Shown here: positions 1-6,795 of the stretch, piece by piece
Position numbering within the stretch: the first letter of the stretch is position 1
How the letters are laid out: every line of letters begins with the position of its first letter
Origin: Muribaculaceae bacterium
GTDB taxonomy: Bacteria; Bacteroidota; Bacteroidia; Bacteroidales; Muribaculaceae
Assembly (NCBI GenBank): GCA_029052265.1
Contig: JAIDJJ010000423.1
Coordinates: 1-7,499 of the forward strand
DNA length: 7,499 bases
Direction of reading: 5' to 3'
Notes under the pieces: model-generated
What the model was told of the DNA's origin: nothing
The model's database searches: none
What the model saw: the letters and a program-made list of their open reading frames with translations, nothing else
Position numbers and translations under genes: made by a program

Positions 1-9
1 AACTTGTTC

Positions 10-40
10 GGACCGGTCAAAATTTGGCTGGTCCTTTTTT
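10..40 (+). terminator. Rho-independent terminator of a plus-strand gene left of the window
   Basis: The arm GGACCGGTCAAA (10-21) pairs with TTTGGCTGGTCC (23-34). All 12 positions pair if two G-U wobbles are allowed, although the innermost A-U pairs must open to form a loop. Six T residues follow at once (35-40). The T run is on the plus strand only; the other side has no matching A run, so the terminator acts rightward. It implies a plus-strand gene ending before position 1 and facing the small minus-strand gene, whose stop codon (39-41) touches the T run. Confidence 0.8.
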
Positions 41-255
41 AGTGCCCGGCATCAGACACACTCAAAGAAACAGTATCTATCATTTTAGATAAAAGGGGTA
101 TTATATCGAGTAAATATTTTTGATTTAATCGAAAAGCAGGGGGTATGCCCCCTAACTCGTTAAGTTCTTTTGCTTTTATCGAGCATTTTTTCTCGGTCTG
201 ACTAAATGCGAGCAATGCAGATGCCAAAAGCCGCTAAAAGTAAAACTATTATCAT
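39..255 (-). pseudogene. Small secreted protein gene with an apparent +1 frameshift in its signal peptide
   Basis: I do not recognise the family. An ATG at 255-253, about 28 bases after a promoter-like element, opens a frame encoding a hydrophobic start (MIIVLLLAAFG) that stops at 204-202 after 17 codons. The adjacent frame stays open from a stop just upstream (236-234) to the TAA at 41-39, and continues with LASALLAFS followed by QTEKKCSIKAKEL. Removing one T from the four-T run (plus-strand AAAA at 226-229) joins the two into MIIVLLLAALASALLAFS, a good Sec signal peptide with predicted cleavage before Gln, followed by a mature part of about 53 residues. That part has one Cys and an amphipathic stretch near its C-terminus, but no domain I can name. 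Alternatives are an intact 62-residue protein starting at the TTG at 227-225, which would have a very short hydrophobic leader, or a base-calling error in the run. It is not part of the long operon. Confidence 0.45.
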
Positions 256-282
256 TTTAAAATATGATTGTAATTATTCCTG

Positions 283-290
283 CAAAGTTA
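283..290 (-). promoter_or_regulatory. Bacteroidota-type -7 promoter element (TAACTTTG)
   Basis: Read on the minus strand this is TAACTTTG, an exact match to the TAnnTTTG -7 consensus of the Bacteroidota primary sigma factor. It sits about 28 bases before the ATG at 255, which fits a short 5' leader. A TTTG lies further upstream (317-320), but the 26-base gap is longer than the usual spacing to the -33 box, and nothing better is present at normal spacing. The site lies after the stop of the LRR lipoprotein gene and before the small broken gene, which it most likely drives. Confidence 0.4.
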
Positions 291-345
291 CTCAGTAAAA
301 ATATGAAAAGCTGTGACAAATGTCCCAACTGTTTAATCAATGAGA

Positions 346-1830
346 TCAGCGGTTGCCCGATGGTATCATTTCCCACCATTTGTCTTCAGGCATTTCCTCG
401 ATTTTGAACTTACCCCATTTTTCTGAGGCTTTATATGCTTCGCTGCATCCGAATGGAACATACAACGTGCAACCATCGGGTTTTGGACCGATGACATATC
501 CGGCATTACCCGGAACATCCCATACGGGTGGCTCTTCCGTCAGACTGAAAAGTTTGTCAACATAAAAGCTAAGTGCTGTTGAAGCAACGGTCTTCAATGA
601 TTCCGTAAGGACAAAACTGTTAAGGCGTCCGATATTGGAGAACGCAGCGTCTTCAATCGTTTGTAGATGTGGCAGATCTATGTTATGAGATATGTAAGGA
701 AATTCTATATTCGTCAAAGAGGTGCAGGACTTGAAGGCATTACTGCCTATTTCGATACAAGCGGAGGGGATATTGATTTTTATAAGAGATATGCAATGAC
801 TGAATGCACTCGGATTTATGGCTTTGATGTTTTCAGGTAAAACGACTTCTGTGAGATATTTATTGGATGTAAAAACGCCAGAAGGAACTTCATCGGAGAA
901 TACGTTTGGCAGATATTTACTCGCTACATCGCATATACCACAGTTGCCATATTTACTATTTTCACCAAGCGCAAATCCACTTTGCACCAAATCAACAGTA
1001 TATTGAGGTTTTTCTCCATACCCTTGATAGCCATGAGACTCAAGAATACGGTTGAGATAGTATGCGTCGTTCGCATTCATTGTTCCGACAATCCTGATGT
1101 TTCTTATTTTCCCATAGTTATTTTGATCCGTACCAATCATATAACCTAAACTCCCCTGATACGGAAGCTCGAATGTTTCCGTATCAGAAAAAGCCCGAGG
1201 CATCTGCCATACACCAATCTCCTTTTGATCTCCGTTGCTGAAACGAAGTGTCAGGAGCTTGACACGCCCCATACCTGTATTCTGAGGTATATTCAACCGT
1301 AACGAATATCCGTTCCCATATCCGGTATCGTAAAGTTCCAATAAATCAGCCTCGCCAAAAATATCACCCGTTATTCTTACTATCTCGCATGGTGCGTTTG
1401 TTGTGAAGTCCATGTCAAAATCCTTGCCTTCGGAGGGAATCATTATACATTCATCAATGCCGTCCATATTTGCGGACAATACTTTGTGGCTTATGATGTG
1501 CTCAAGACGATAGGTATACGCAGAACCGTCGGCAGGAGGATTGGATAGAGTTGTACGTAGTACACTTAACTCATATTCAACACCTTTTTCATATTGGAAA
1601 TTCTCGATTGCATCGAACATCATCGGTTCCCAAGCACCGTCCAATGAATACTTCACTTGCATACACTCTATTGGGTAATCGTGGTTGTAATCTCCCCAAT
1701 GTAAGGTTTCAGTGGTTTGAGCTGAAACCCACATGTGGATAAGTTCAGATGTGTCTTTGGGTTCGTCATCGCTACAAGCTGACAGAATAAGACATGTGGC
1801 GATAGAAAATATAATCAACAATCTGTTCAT
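346..1830 (-). CDS. Predicted surface lipoprotein with DUF4377-like region and BspA-type leucine-rich repeats
   Basis: The 494-residue protein starts with a lipoprotein signal peptide; the lipobox LSAC places the lipidated Cys at residue 19. The next residues are SDDEP, which fits the Bacteroidota lipoprotein export signal (Ser followed by acidic residues), so cell-surface display is likely. Residues about 32-118 resemble DUF4377: a conserved Trp, ECMQVKYS, a Trp after a short gap, then FQYEKGVEYELSV and NPPADGSAYTYRLE. Residues about 240-290 (VGTMNANDAYYLNRIL) are typical of the strand before repeats in Bacteroidota LRR proteins. Residues about 325-430 hold irregular BspA-type (LRR_5) repeats such as IGSNAFKSCTSLTNIEFP. 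The end (CTLYVPFGCSEAYKASEKW) is the usual cap of these proteins. The family is associated with surface binding; the ligand here cannot be told. It starts 6 bases after the SecD-like gene and is the last gene of the operon; I see no hairpin terminator after its TGA. It looks more AT-rich than the barrel gene. Confidence 0.9.
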   Translation of the reverse strand: MNRLLIIFSIATCLILSACSDDEPKDTSELIHMWVSAQTTETLHWGDYNHDYPIECMQVKYSLDGAWEPMMFDAIENFQYEKGVEYELSVLRTTLSNPPADGSAYTYRLEHIISHKVLSANMDGIDECIMIPSEGKDFDMDFTTNAPCEIVRITGDIFGEADLLELYDTGYGNGYSLRLNIPQNTGMGRVKLLTLRFSNGDQKEIGVWQMPRAFSDTETFELPYQGSLGYMIGTDQNNYGKIRNIRIVGTMNANDAYYLNRILESHGYQGYGEKPQYTVDLVQSGFALGENSKYGNCGICDVASKYLPNVFSDEVPSGVFTSNKYLTEVVLPENIKAINPSAFSHCISLIKINIPSACIEIGSNAFKSCTSLTNIEFPYISHNIDLPHLQTIEDAAFSNIGRLNSFVLTESLKTVASTALSFYVDKLFSLTEEPPVWDVPGNAGYVIGPKPDGCTLYVPFGCSEAYKASEKWGKFKIEEMPEDKWWEMIPSGNR

Positions 1831-1836
1831 ATTCTT

Positions 1837-2235
1837 TCAGTTATTATTGTTTAATGAATTGTAGATTTCGAGTATCAGAGCCTTGTCTAGGCTATTGATT
1901 GTGAAGTCTCCGCTTTCGATGCGGCAGTTGACTGTAGGTGCCATTATTACAGAATCGTTAAATACGAAGCCGATCCTTTTGCCGATTCTGCTTTCCGTAG
2001 CGTCAGCCCACTTCTGCACCTTGTCTGCTTTCAGTTTTCCCTCAATTACTGATATATCCTGCGATGTAACTGTGTCAAGTGAAACGGTCTCAAAGTCTTT
2101 TATTGTAACAATCGCCTTTCCTTCAATTTTGTTCTCTGGACTGTCGGCTACCGGATACCAGCCATTGACTCGATGCGCCGATGAGCAAGCCCCGAGAATA
2201 AAGCAGATGATCACTGATGTGAGTATCTTTTTCAT
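1837..2235 (-). CDS. Small lipoprotein with SecDF P1-head-like domain
   Basis: The 132-residue protein begins MKKILTSVII with lipobox LGAC, so Cys17 is the lipidation site. The residues after Cys (SSAHR) lack the acidic export signal, which suggests it stays on the periplasmic face. Residues about 60-125 resemble the head of the SecD P1 domain: a helix ending KWADATESRIGKRIGFVF, then NDSVIMAPTVN, then IESGDFTINS and a closing helix. In SecD this reads roughly as GRRLAIVLDGKVISAP followed by GGxxQISG. None of the SecD transmembrane segments are present, so this is only the periplasmic module on a lipid anchor. In SecDF the P1 head contacts proteins leaving the translocon; whether this protein does so is inference. 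Its ATG overlaps the stop of the preceding GLPGLI gene by four bases, so the two are probably co-translated. It ends in four Asn residues. Confidence 0.85.
   Translation of the reverse strand: MKKILTSVIICFILGACSSAHRVNGWYPVADSPENKIEGKAIVTIKDFETVSLDTVTSQDISVIEGKLKADKVQKWADATESRIGKRIGFVFNDSVIMAPTVNCRIESGDFTINSLDKALILEIYNSLNNNN
2232..2235 (-). other. ATGA stop/start overlap: GLPGLI gene into SecD-like lipoprotein gene
   Basis: On the minus strand ATGA contains the start ATG of the lipoprotein (2235-2233) and the TGA stop of the GLPGLI gene (2234-2232). This fixes the lipoprotein start and indicates translational coupling. Confidence 0.85.
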
Positions 2236-3089
2236 TTCATTTTGTAGTCGGGTTCGATGCTGTGTTTCAAGCCGTCATATTTAGGAGTCTCGATTTTGTT
2301 GCCTTCGTCGTCAGATGAATAGATTTTCACATTCTGACCTTGGGCATTCATAATGCTCTCTTGGTTGTTGACAAAATATTCGGCATTTTTCAGAGCTTCC
2401 TTGCGGTCAACCTTCGAGTAATCGCCTTGCATATACATTGGAGTCATAATTCGGTCGGTGTGTTCAAGTCCAGTGGCTAAAAATGAGAATCCACCATTGG
2501 CTTCAGCTTTTAGAATAAGGCCAGGGAGTCCATGAAGTTTCCATGGACCAAACGACATTGGTATTTCAGGTGTAAACCACGCTTTCCAATGACGGCCATG
2601 ATAATCACATTCTGCCATCAAGCACTCATAGCCAAGTACATTTGCAGTCGAATCCTCAACCATTGTCCATTGCATTTCTGCGAGAGGCTCGATATAATAT
2701 CCAAGATCCTCGCCAAATTTGCCATAGTGTATGAGAGATTCATTTGCAAGGTTTGTGAACACGTAGTTGTATGTTTTTTTTGTCGGACCTTTTGTAAGGT
2801 TCCACGAAGTTGAGCCGTCTGGCTCAACTGTCATACACGCTTTTTTGAGAATCTCCATGTATTGTGCTTTGCCTTCTGGTGTTGATTTAAGCGAATCTAC
2901 CCAAAGACTGAGGTCATTGAAATACTTTGCCTCGGTCGGAGATGCCAACAATGACATTTTTGACATTACCGGTTTTCCCAACTTGCTGGGATTGGTACAC
3001 TCGTAGCTGACTATGATTTCAGCCTTGTTCTGTGCCATTGCAGCTATCGTCACAATGCACATGATGATTGATGTGATTAGTCTGTTCAT
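2232..3089 (-). CDS. GLPGLI family secreted protein (copy following the barrel gene)
   Basis: The 285-residue protein has a Sec signal peptide starting MNRLITSIIM, with likely cleavage after AMA before Gln20. It belongs to the Bacteroidota GLPGLI family (TIGR01200, Porph_ging in Pfam), whose function is unknown. The diagnostic core is at residues 154-195: GYECLMAECDYHGRHWKAWF, then TPEIPMSFGPWKLHGLPGLI (motif residues 187-192, bases 2514-2531). The region before the core is partly helical (residues 50-85) and carries a Thr/Lys-rich NLTKGPTKKTYNY strand. The C-terminus ends IEPDYKMK and shares an acidic-Asp-Tyr ending with its neighbours. It differs from the other two copies in having His186 where they have Cys just before GLPGLI, plus an extra Cys at 161. 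Its start overlaps the barrel gene stop and its stop overlaps the next start, so it is embedded in the operon. It is probably periplasmic or surface-exposed; a role beside the barrel is inference. Confidence 0.93.
   Translation of the reverse strand: MNRLITSIIMCIVTIAAMAQNKAEIIVSYECTNPSKLGKPVMSKMSLLASPTEAKYFNDLSLWVDSLKSTPEGKAQYMEILKKACMTVEPDGSTSWNLTKGPTKKTYNYVFTNLANESLIHYGKFGEDLGYYIEPLAEMQWTMVEDSTANVLGYECLMAECDYHGRHWKAWFTPEIPMSFGPWKLHGLPGLILKAEANGGFSFLATGLEHTDRIMTPMYMQGDYSKVDRKEALKNAEYFVNNQESIMNAQGQNVKIYSSDDEGNKIETPKYDGLKHSIEPDYKMK
3086..3089 (-). other. ATGA stop/start overlap: barrel gene into GLPGLI gene
   Basis: The TGA stop of the barrel gene (3088-3086) lies within ATGA, which also supplies the ATG (3089-3087) of the GLPGLI gene. 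It supports the chosen start and coupled translation. Confidence 0.85.
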
Positions 3090-5665
3090 TTTCTGAGGGA
3101 TATTGAGATTAGCAGCTCGCGGCCCCGGAGCCAGCGCTGGCTCTCAAAGGAGGTGAGCTGATTGTATGTCGTGTAGTTGTACGTTCGCTGATTGAAGATG
3201 TTGCTCAATGAGGCGGACAGCTCCAGTCGCCTGTTGAGTTTGTAGATTAGCTTGGTGTCGAGCAAGAGCACATTCTTGAACTGATCATCGGTAAGTTCGT
3301 TGCGGTAGTGTTCGCCACTGATGTGCCATTCCCATTTCTTGTGGGGCATGATATTGAGAAGAAGATCGTTCTCCATATTGCCGAGCCACGAGGCGTTAAT
3401 GCCGTTCATGGACATACGGCTCGAAGCCCATTGGAATCTGTAGTCGAAACTGAACCAGCGGAGGGGCGCGCCGTTGATTTTAGCTCCGACCGACCAAGAA
3501 GTGCCGACTGAGTTGACGTTGGTATTCTCTGAAATCAGGTGCGACTCATTGCGGCTGAACGAGCCAGTAATATTTGCGCTGCCCCGCATGAAGTCGAGGG
3601 TCTTGCCTATGTTGCCGCTTGCCATCAGCATCTGCCCGTCGCTCTTGGCATCAGTGTAGGAATACACTACATAGTCGCCATAAAGCTGCTGCGCCAAGGT
3701 ATAAGGTCGGTGACTCCATGATTGCAACACCATAGCGTTCGCGAATATCCCGCGACGGGTGTGTCTGTAGGATAGTCTGCCTGATACCCGTTGGGAGGAT
3801 GAATTATAGAAATCATCGACACCGCGACGGAACGAGCGGTAGTTTGTCATCACATATCCGGGCTGAATCATGTTAAGATCCATCGGCGAACGTCCGGTGC
3901 TACCGCTAACGCTCATCGAGAAACGGTTGTTGGGTTTCCAGTTCATGCTCAATGACGGTGAGAAATAGACCTCGCTGCGGGTGGCAAGCGCCTTGTCGAA
4001 GGTATAGTGGGCGAAACTGACAGGAGCGTTTAGAGTAAAGTTGACACGTTTAACCCAATACTCAAATTTGGGGGTGGCATATATCGTGAGGTAGTTTGTG
4101 TTCAGCACATTCGTTGTTTCTCCGGGTATTTCCTCAGGCATATCGGGCAATTCTGTATTAAGGGAGCGAAAATAACCTTTTACACCACCTTCAAGACTGA
4201 TTGTCACACCTTTGACGGAGAAAGCGTATGCCGCACTCTCGTGGGTGTAAAAAGCATGGTCTTTTACATGCTGACGTATAAGCCCGTCATTCATAGAAAC
4301 GGAGAGCGTCTGAGGTAGCGATTCCCATTCGTTCTTGCTAATGAAGGTTACGAGATGTTTGCCGTTGAAACGCTTGATGATTTTGAAATCATTGCCTACA
4401 TAGTAGTCGGGAAGCGACGCTGTCTGGTCGTTTGGCAATGAGCCTGTGACGCCGAGGCGCACATCATCCCAGGCGATATTGGTTTTCAGCGTGTTGTTGA
4501 TAAATGCAGTCTTTTGGTTCAGCTCATAGATGAATTTGCCAGACAGCGAGTGTGTGCGGTCTACGCCGTTGCGGTCTTCGGTAACGACACGGTTACCATC
4601 GTTGAGAAAGTAGGTTGTTACGTTTGCCGCCTCTGCGGTGATACGGCTGAATGAGTAGTCAATCTGTGTCTTGAACTCTCCGCGTCCGAGTTTCCAAAGG
4701 GCGTTGGTTGAAACAAGCGCCGAGCGGTTGAACAGTGTGCGTTTCCGGCTGAGGTTAGGAACTCCGGGAAGAGACAGACCGACATATCGGCTCAGGTCGG
4801 TACCACGACGAGAAGCGAGAAAGTCTGTTGCCTGTGCCAAGAGATCTTCTCCGATGTTGTTAGTCTTAAAAGTAGTTATATTCTGGAAATTGGGCATTAC
4901 AGCCATTGCAAACAGTTCACCGTCCCATATCGCCCCGTCTGGTTGCCATGAATAGCCGCCTCCGGCATCGCCGTGAAAACTCCACGTTGCCTTTGCCTTG
5001 TTCTTAAGTTTGAGGTTGATAGCCGCCTTGTCAGAGAAGGATATTCCCGATAGCACCTGCATCGGCTGGTGGTTTTCCATCACCTCTACCGCACCCACAT
5101 CCTCGTGGCTTATGCCGTTGGTGGCAATGCCGTATTTTCCGCCGAGCAGGTCGGAGCCTTCGATATAGAACTTGTTGATGTCCTCGCCCTGATACTGTAT
5201 CTTGCCGGATTGCTCCACGTTGATACCGGGCATACGTTTGAGCACATCGCCAATCGAGCGGTCTTGCTGTTGCGCAAAACTTCCGACATTATAAGTAATA
5301 GTATCTCCTTGTTCCCTGATGCGGTCAGCCTTGACGGTAACCTCTTTGAGAAGAGTCGTACCCGGTTCGAGCTGAACGGTGAGCGGAAACGAAACGCTGT
5401 CGAGAGGAATAGTTTTCTTCGCGAAACTCATCATTGATACCTCCAGTCTGCAACCTGACACCGACGGCAGCGACATGGCGAAACCGCCGTCGCCCTTTGA
5501 CGTGGTGTATTTCTTTATCTTGCCGTCCGCTCCCTTGACAATCACAGAAGCCCCGGTCAGCGGCTCATTGCTATCCTTGTCAACCACAGTTCCCGACACA
5601 CTGACTTGCGCCACGGCACTAATCGCGACAATCAGGAAAAGCATATATGCGAGAAGACGGTTCAT
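3086..5665 (-). CDS. TonB-receptor-like outer-membrane beta-barrel protein with carboxypeptidase-regulatory-like N-terminal domain
   Basis: The 859-residue protein has a signal peptide (MNRLLAYMLFLIVAISAVA, cleavage before Gln20). Residues about 21-105 form a carboxypeptidase-regulatory-like beta-sandwich (VSGTVVDKDSNEPLTGASVI, ending LTVQLEPG). A TonB-box-like stretch follows (LKEVTVKADRI, 106-116). Residues about 117-225 resemble a plug: DRSIGDVLKRMPGINVE, YQGEDINKFYIEG, and EDVGAVEVMENHQPMQVLSG. The rest alternates polar and hydrophobic residues as in an outer-membrane barrel, with the family-typical end NIFNQRTYNY and a final strand ELLISISLRK. At about 860 residues it matches the outer-membrane beta-barrel/TonB-receptor class and is shorter than most SusC proteins; there is no adjacent SusD. 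It could import a ligand, or act as a secretion or assembly barrel; substrate and direction are not visible. It looks richer in GC than the lipoprotein genes downstream. It is coupled by ATGA overlaps to GLPGLI genes on both sides. Confidence 0.92.
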   Translation of the reverse strand: MNRLLAYMLFLIVAISAVAQVSVSGTVVDKDSNEPLTGASVIVKGADGKIKKYTTSKGDGGFAMSLPSVSGCRLEVSMMSFAKKTIPLDSVSFPLTVQLEPGTTLLKEVTVKADRIREQGDTITYNVGSFAQQQDRSIGDVLKRMPGINVEQSGKIQYQGEDINKFYIEGSDLLGGKYGIATNGISHEDVGAVEVMENHQPMQVLSGISFSDKAAINLKLKNKAKATWSFHGDAGGGYSWQPDGAIWDGELFAMAVMPNFQNITTFKTNNIGEDLLAQATDFLASRRGTDLSRYVGLSLPGVPNLSRKRTLFNRSALVSTNALWKLGRGEFKTQIDYSFSRITAEAANVTTYFLNDGNRVVTEDRNGVDRTHSLSGKFIYELNQKTAFINNTLKTNIAWDDVRLGVTGSLPNDQTASLPDYYVGNDFKIIKRFNGKHLVTFISKNEWESLPQTLSVSMNDGLIRQHVKDHAFYTHESAAYAFSVKGVTISLEGGVKGYFRSLNTELPDMPEEIPGETTNVLNTNYLTIYATPKFEYWVKRVNFTLNAPVSFAHYTFDKALATRSEVYFSPSLSMNWKPNNRFSMSVSGSTGRSPMDLNMIQPGYVMTNYRSFRRGVDDFYNSSSQRVSGRLSYRHTRRGIFANAMVLQSWSHRPYTLAQQLYGDYVVYSYTDAKSDGQMLMASGNIGKTLDFMRGSANITGSFSRNESHLISENTNVNSVGTSWSVGAKINGAPLRWFSFDYRFQWASSRMSMNGINASWLGNMENDLLLNIMPHKKWEWHISGEHYRNELTDDQFKNVLLLDTKLIYKLNRRLELSASLSNIFNQRTYNYTTYNQLTSFESQRWLRGRELLISISLRK
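5662..5665 (-). other. ATGA stop/start overlap: GLPGLI gene into barrel gene
   Basis: The TGA stop of the upstream GLPGLI gene (5664-5662) shares ATGA with the start ATG (5665-5663) of the barrel gene. It decides the barrel start and indicates translational coupling. Confidence 0.85.
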
Positions 5666-6522
5666 AGGTCGTGGGGATAATCAGTTTCCTCTTTATCGTA
5701 GTGAACAATCTTTGGCTTGTTGTCTTCGGGTGTGGCTTTTGGACCTACACCGTAGGCAGCGTTCATTTTTGCTGCGAAATTGGAGTGTTTGAATTTCCAC
5801 CAGTTGTTGAAAAACTTGTCGCGGGTCACAGTAGTGTAGCATCGTCTTTCATCATATGTAAAAATCCCTACTTCAGAGTTAGGATTTTGTTTCAGTCCGT
5901 CTGCCTCGAAATGATAATTCTTATCGGTATCGTAGGCTTCGAGAATCAGTCCGGGCAGACCGCAGAGTTTCCACGGGCCTTCCTGAACCGGAATCTCCGG
6001 AGAGAACCACGCCGTCCATCGCCGGCCACGATAGTCCGTCGTAGCCTTGAAGCATTGGTAACCAATTATCTCCTTCGTATCATCCGATATTTCCCATTCC
6101 GGTTTTTCCCAGTCTTCGGTATATTGCCAACGCTCTAAATCGAAGTAATCTCGCTCAGTCAATTTCCCATCAGGGATATTCTTATAGACATACGACCAAT
6201 AGTGACCGGACAGCAACTGTGTGTCATCTCTTTTGTCGCTCATGACTCTCGCTCGATCAATTTCCCAGAAGGTGGCAGGATCAACAGCCATGATCGAATC
6301 CTTCCATAAATTTTTAGCACCAAAAAACACCGATTTGTTCTTGCCTACACGCAGAATCACCGGATCTTTGGTAAAGCGGGACGTCCGCATTGTTGTATCA
6401 TACACTTCGGTGCGGGTATAATGCACCTCAAGAATCGCAGGTTCTGCATCTCTCACCCAGTTGTCGGCGTAGGCCATCATTGAGGCTAATGACACAAAAA
6501 TGTATGTCAGTAATCTGTTCAT
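5662..6522 (-). CDS. GLPGLI family secreted protein (copy preceding the barrel gene)
   Basis: The 286-residue protein begins with a Sec signal peptide (MNRLLTYIFVSLASMMAYA, cleavage before Asp20). It is a full-length GLPGLI family member. The core runs from about residue 154: GYQCFKATTDYRGRRWTAWF, then SPEIPVQEGPWKLCGLPGLI (motif residues 188-193, bases 5944-5961). The N-terminal part has beta-like strands with YTRTEVYDTT and SVFFGAKN; the middle is rich in Trp, Tyr and acidic residues (DLERWQYTEDWEKPEWEI). Cys157 and Cys187 flank the core and are both kept in the 6796-7499 copy, so a disulfide is possible. The C-terminal region (TTVTRDKFFNNWWKF, AAYGV, ending ETDYPHDL) aligns with the remnant just upstream. 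It starts 6 bases after the end of that remnant, with no clear Shine-Dalgarno, as is usual in this phylum, and its stop overlaps the barrel start. Its role is unknown. Confidence 0.93.
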   Translation of the reverse strand: MNRLLTYIFVSLASMMAYADNWVRDAEPAILEVHYTRTEVYDTTMRTSRFTKDPVILRVGKNKSVFFGAKNLWKDSIMAVDPATFWEIDRARVMSDKRDDTQLLSGHYWSYVYKNIPDGKLTERDYFDLERWQYTEDWEKPEWEISDDTKEIIGYQCFKATTDYRGRRWTAWFSPEIPVQEGPWKLCGLPGLILEAYDTDKNYHFEADGLKQNPNSEVGIFTYDERRCYTTVTRDKFFNNWWKFKHSNFAAKMNAAYGVGPKATPEDNKPKIVHYDKEETDYPHDL

Positions 6523-6528
6523 ATATAA

Positions 6529-6755
6529 TTATTTATTATAGTTATAGTCTTTCTTGATACCTATCCGATAGCGTCTCGGCTTAGTGGGTGACAAATCAAC
6601 CTTAATGCCGAACTGAGCCGTCAGGCTTCCTCCGTCAAGCTGCTTGAGGTATTCAAATTTCTCTTTTAGGAACTTGTGACGTGTGGTAGCTTTAAAATTT
6701 TCACCCATGGTTTTATTGGCTTAGAAACAGCAGTTAGTTTCATATATTTAGCTTA
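6529..6755 (-). pseudogene. C-terminal remnant of a GLPGLI gene, frameshifted
   Basis: A 59-codon frame runs from the ATG at 6708-6706 to the TAA at 6531-6529. Its product includes ATTRHKFLKEKFEYLKQL, GGSLTAQFGIKVDL, and ends GIKKDYNYNK. This aligns with the C-terminal region of the flanking GLPGLI proteins: TTVTRDKFFNNWWKF and AAYGV in the 5662-6522 copy, DRKEALKNAEYF and MNAQGQNVKI in the 2232-3089 copy, and the shared DY near the end. Just upstream in another frame (from about 6755) is AKYMKLTAVSKPIK, which continues the same alignment. Adding one A to the four-A run (plus-strand TTTT at 6711-6714) would join the frames. No signal peptide and no GLPGLI core are present, so this is most likely the tail of a deleted paralogue. 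A short independent protein starting at 6708 cannot be excluded. Confidence 0.65.
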
Positions 6756-6795
6756 TGTTTATATCTTAAAAATTAACCGGTTCAGAACTTATCCA

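Noticed and set aside
317..320. TTTG on the minus strand considered as the -33 box for the promoter at 283-290
   Set aside because: The 26-base gap is longer than the usual spacing, so I report only the -7 element.
2618..2827. Minus-strand open frame of 69 codons inside the 2232-3089 gene
   Set aside because: It is a shifted frame within a confident GLPGLI gene and has no features of its own.
5379..5792. Plus-strand open frame of 137 codons spanning the barrel/GLPGLI junction
   Set aside because: It is antisense to the start of the barrel gene and the end of the GLPGLI gene, with Arg-rich, low-quality protein sequence.
5671..6138. Plus-strand open frame of 155 codons with a hydrophobic start
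   Set aside because: It lies fully opposite the GLPGLI gene at 5662-6522, whose family motifs are clear; the hydrophobic run is the antisense of charged and aromatic codons.
6775..6782. AACCGGTT palindrome followed by a T-rich stretch on the minus strand, considered as a terminator
   Set aside because: The 8-base palindrome has no loop, so it cannot form a useful hairpin; it is more likely chance sequence in an AT-rich gap.
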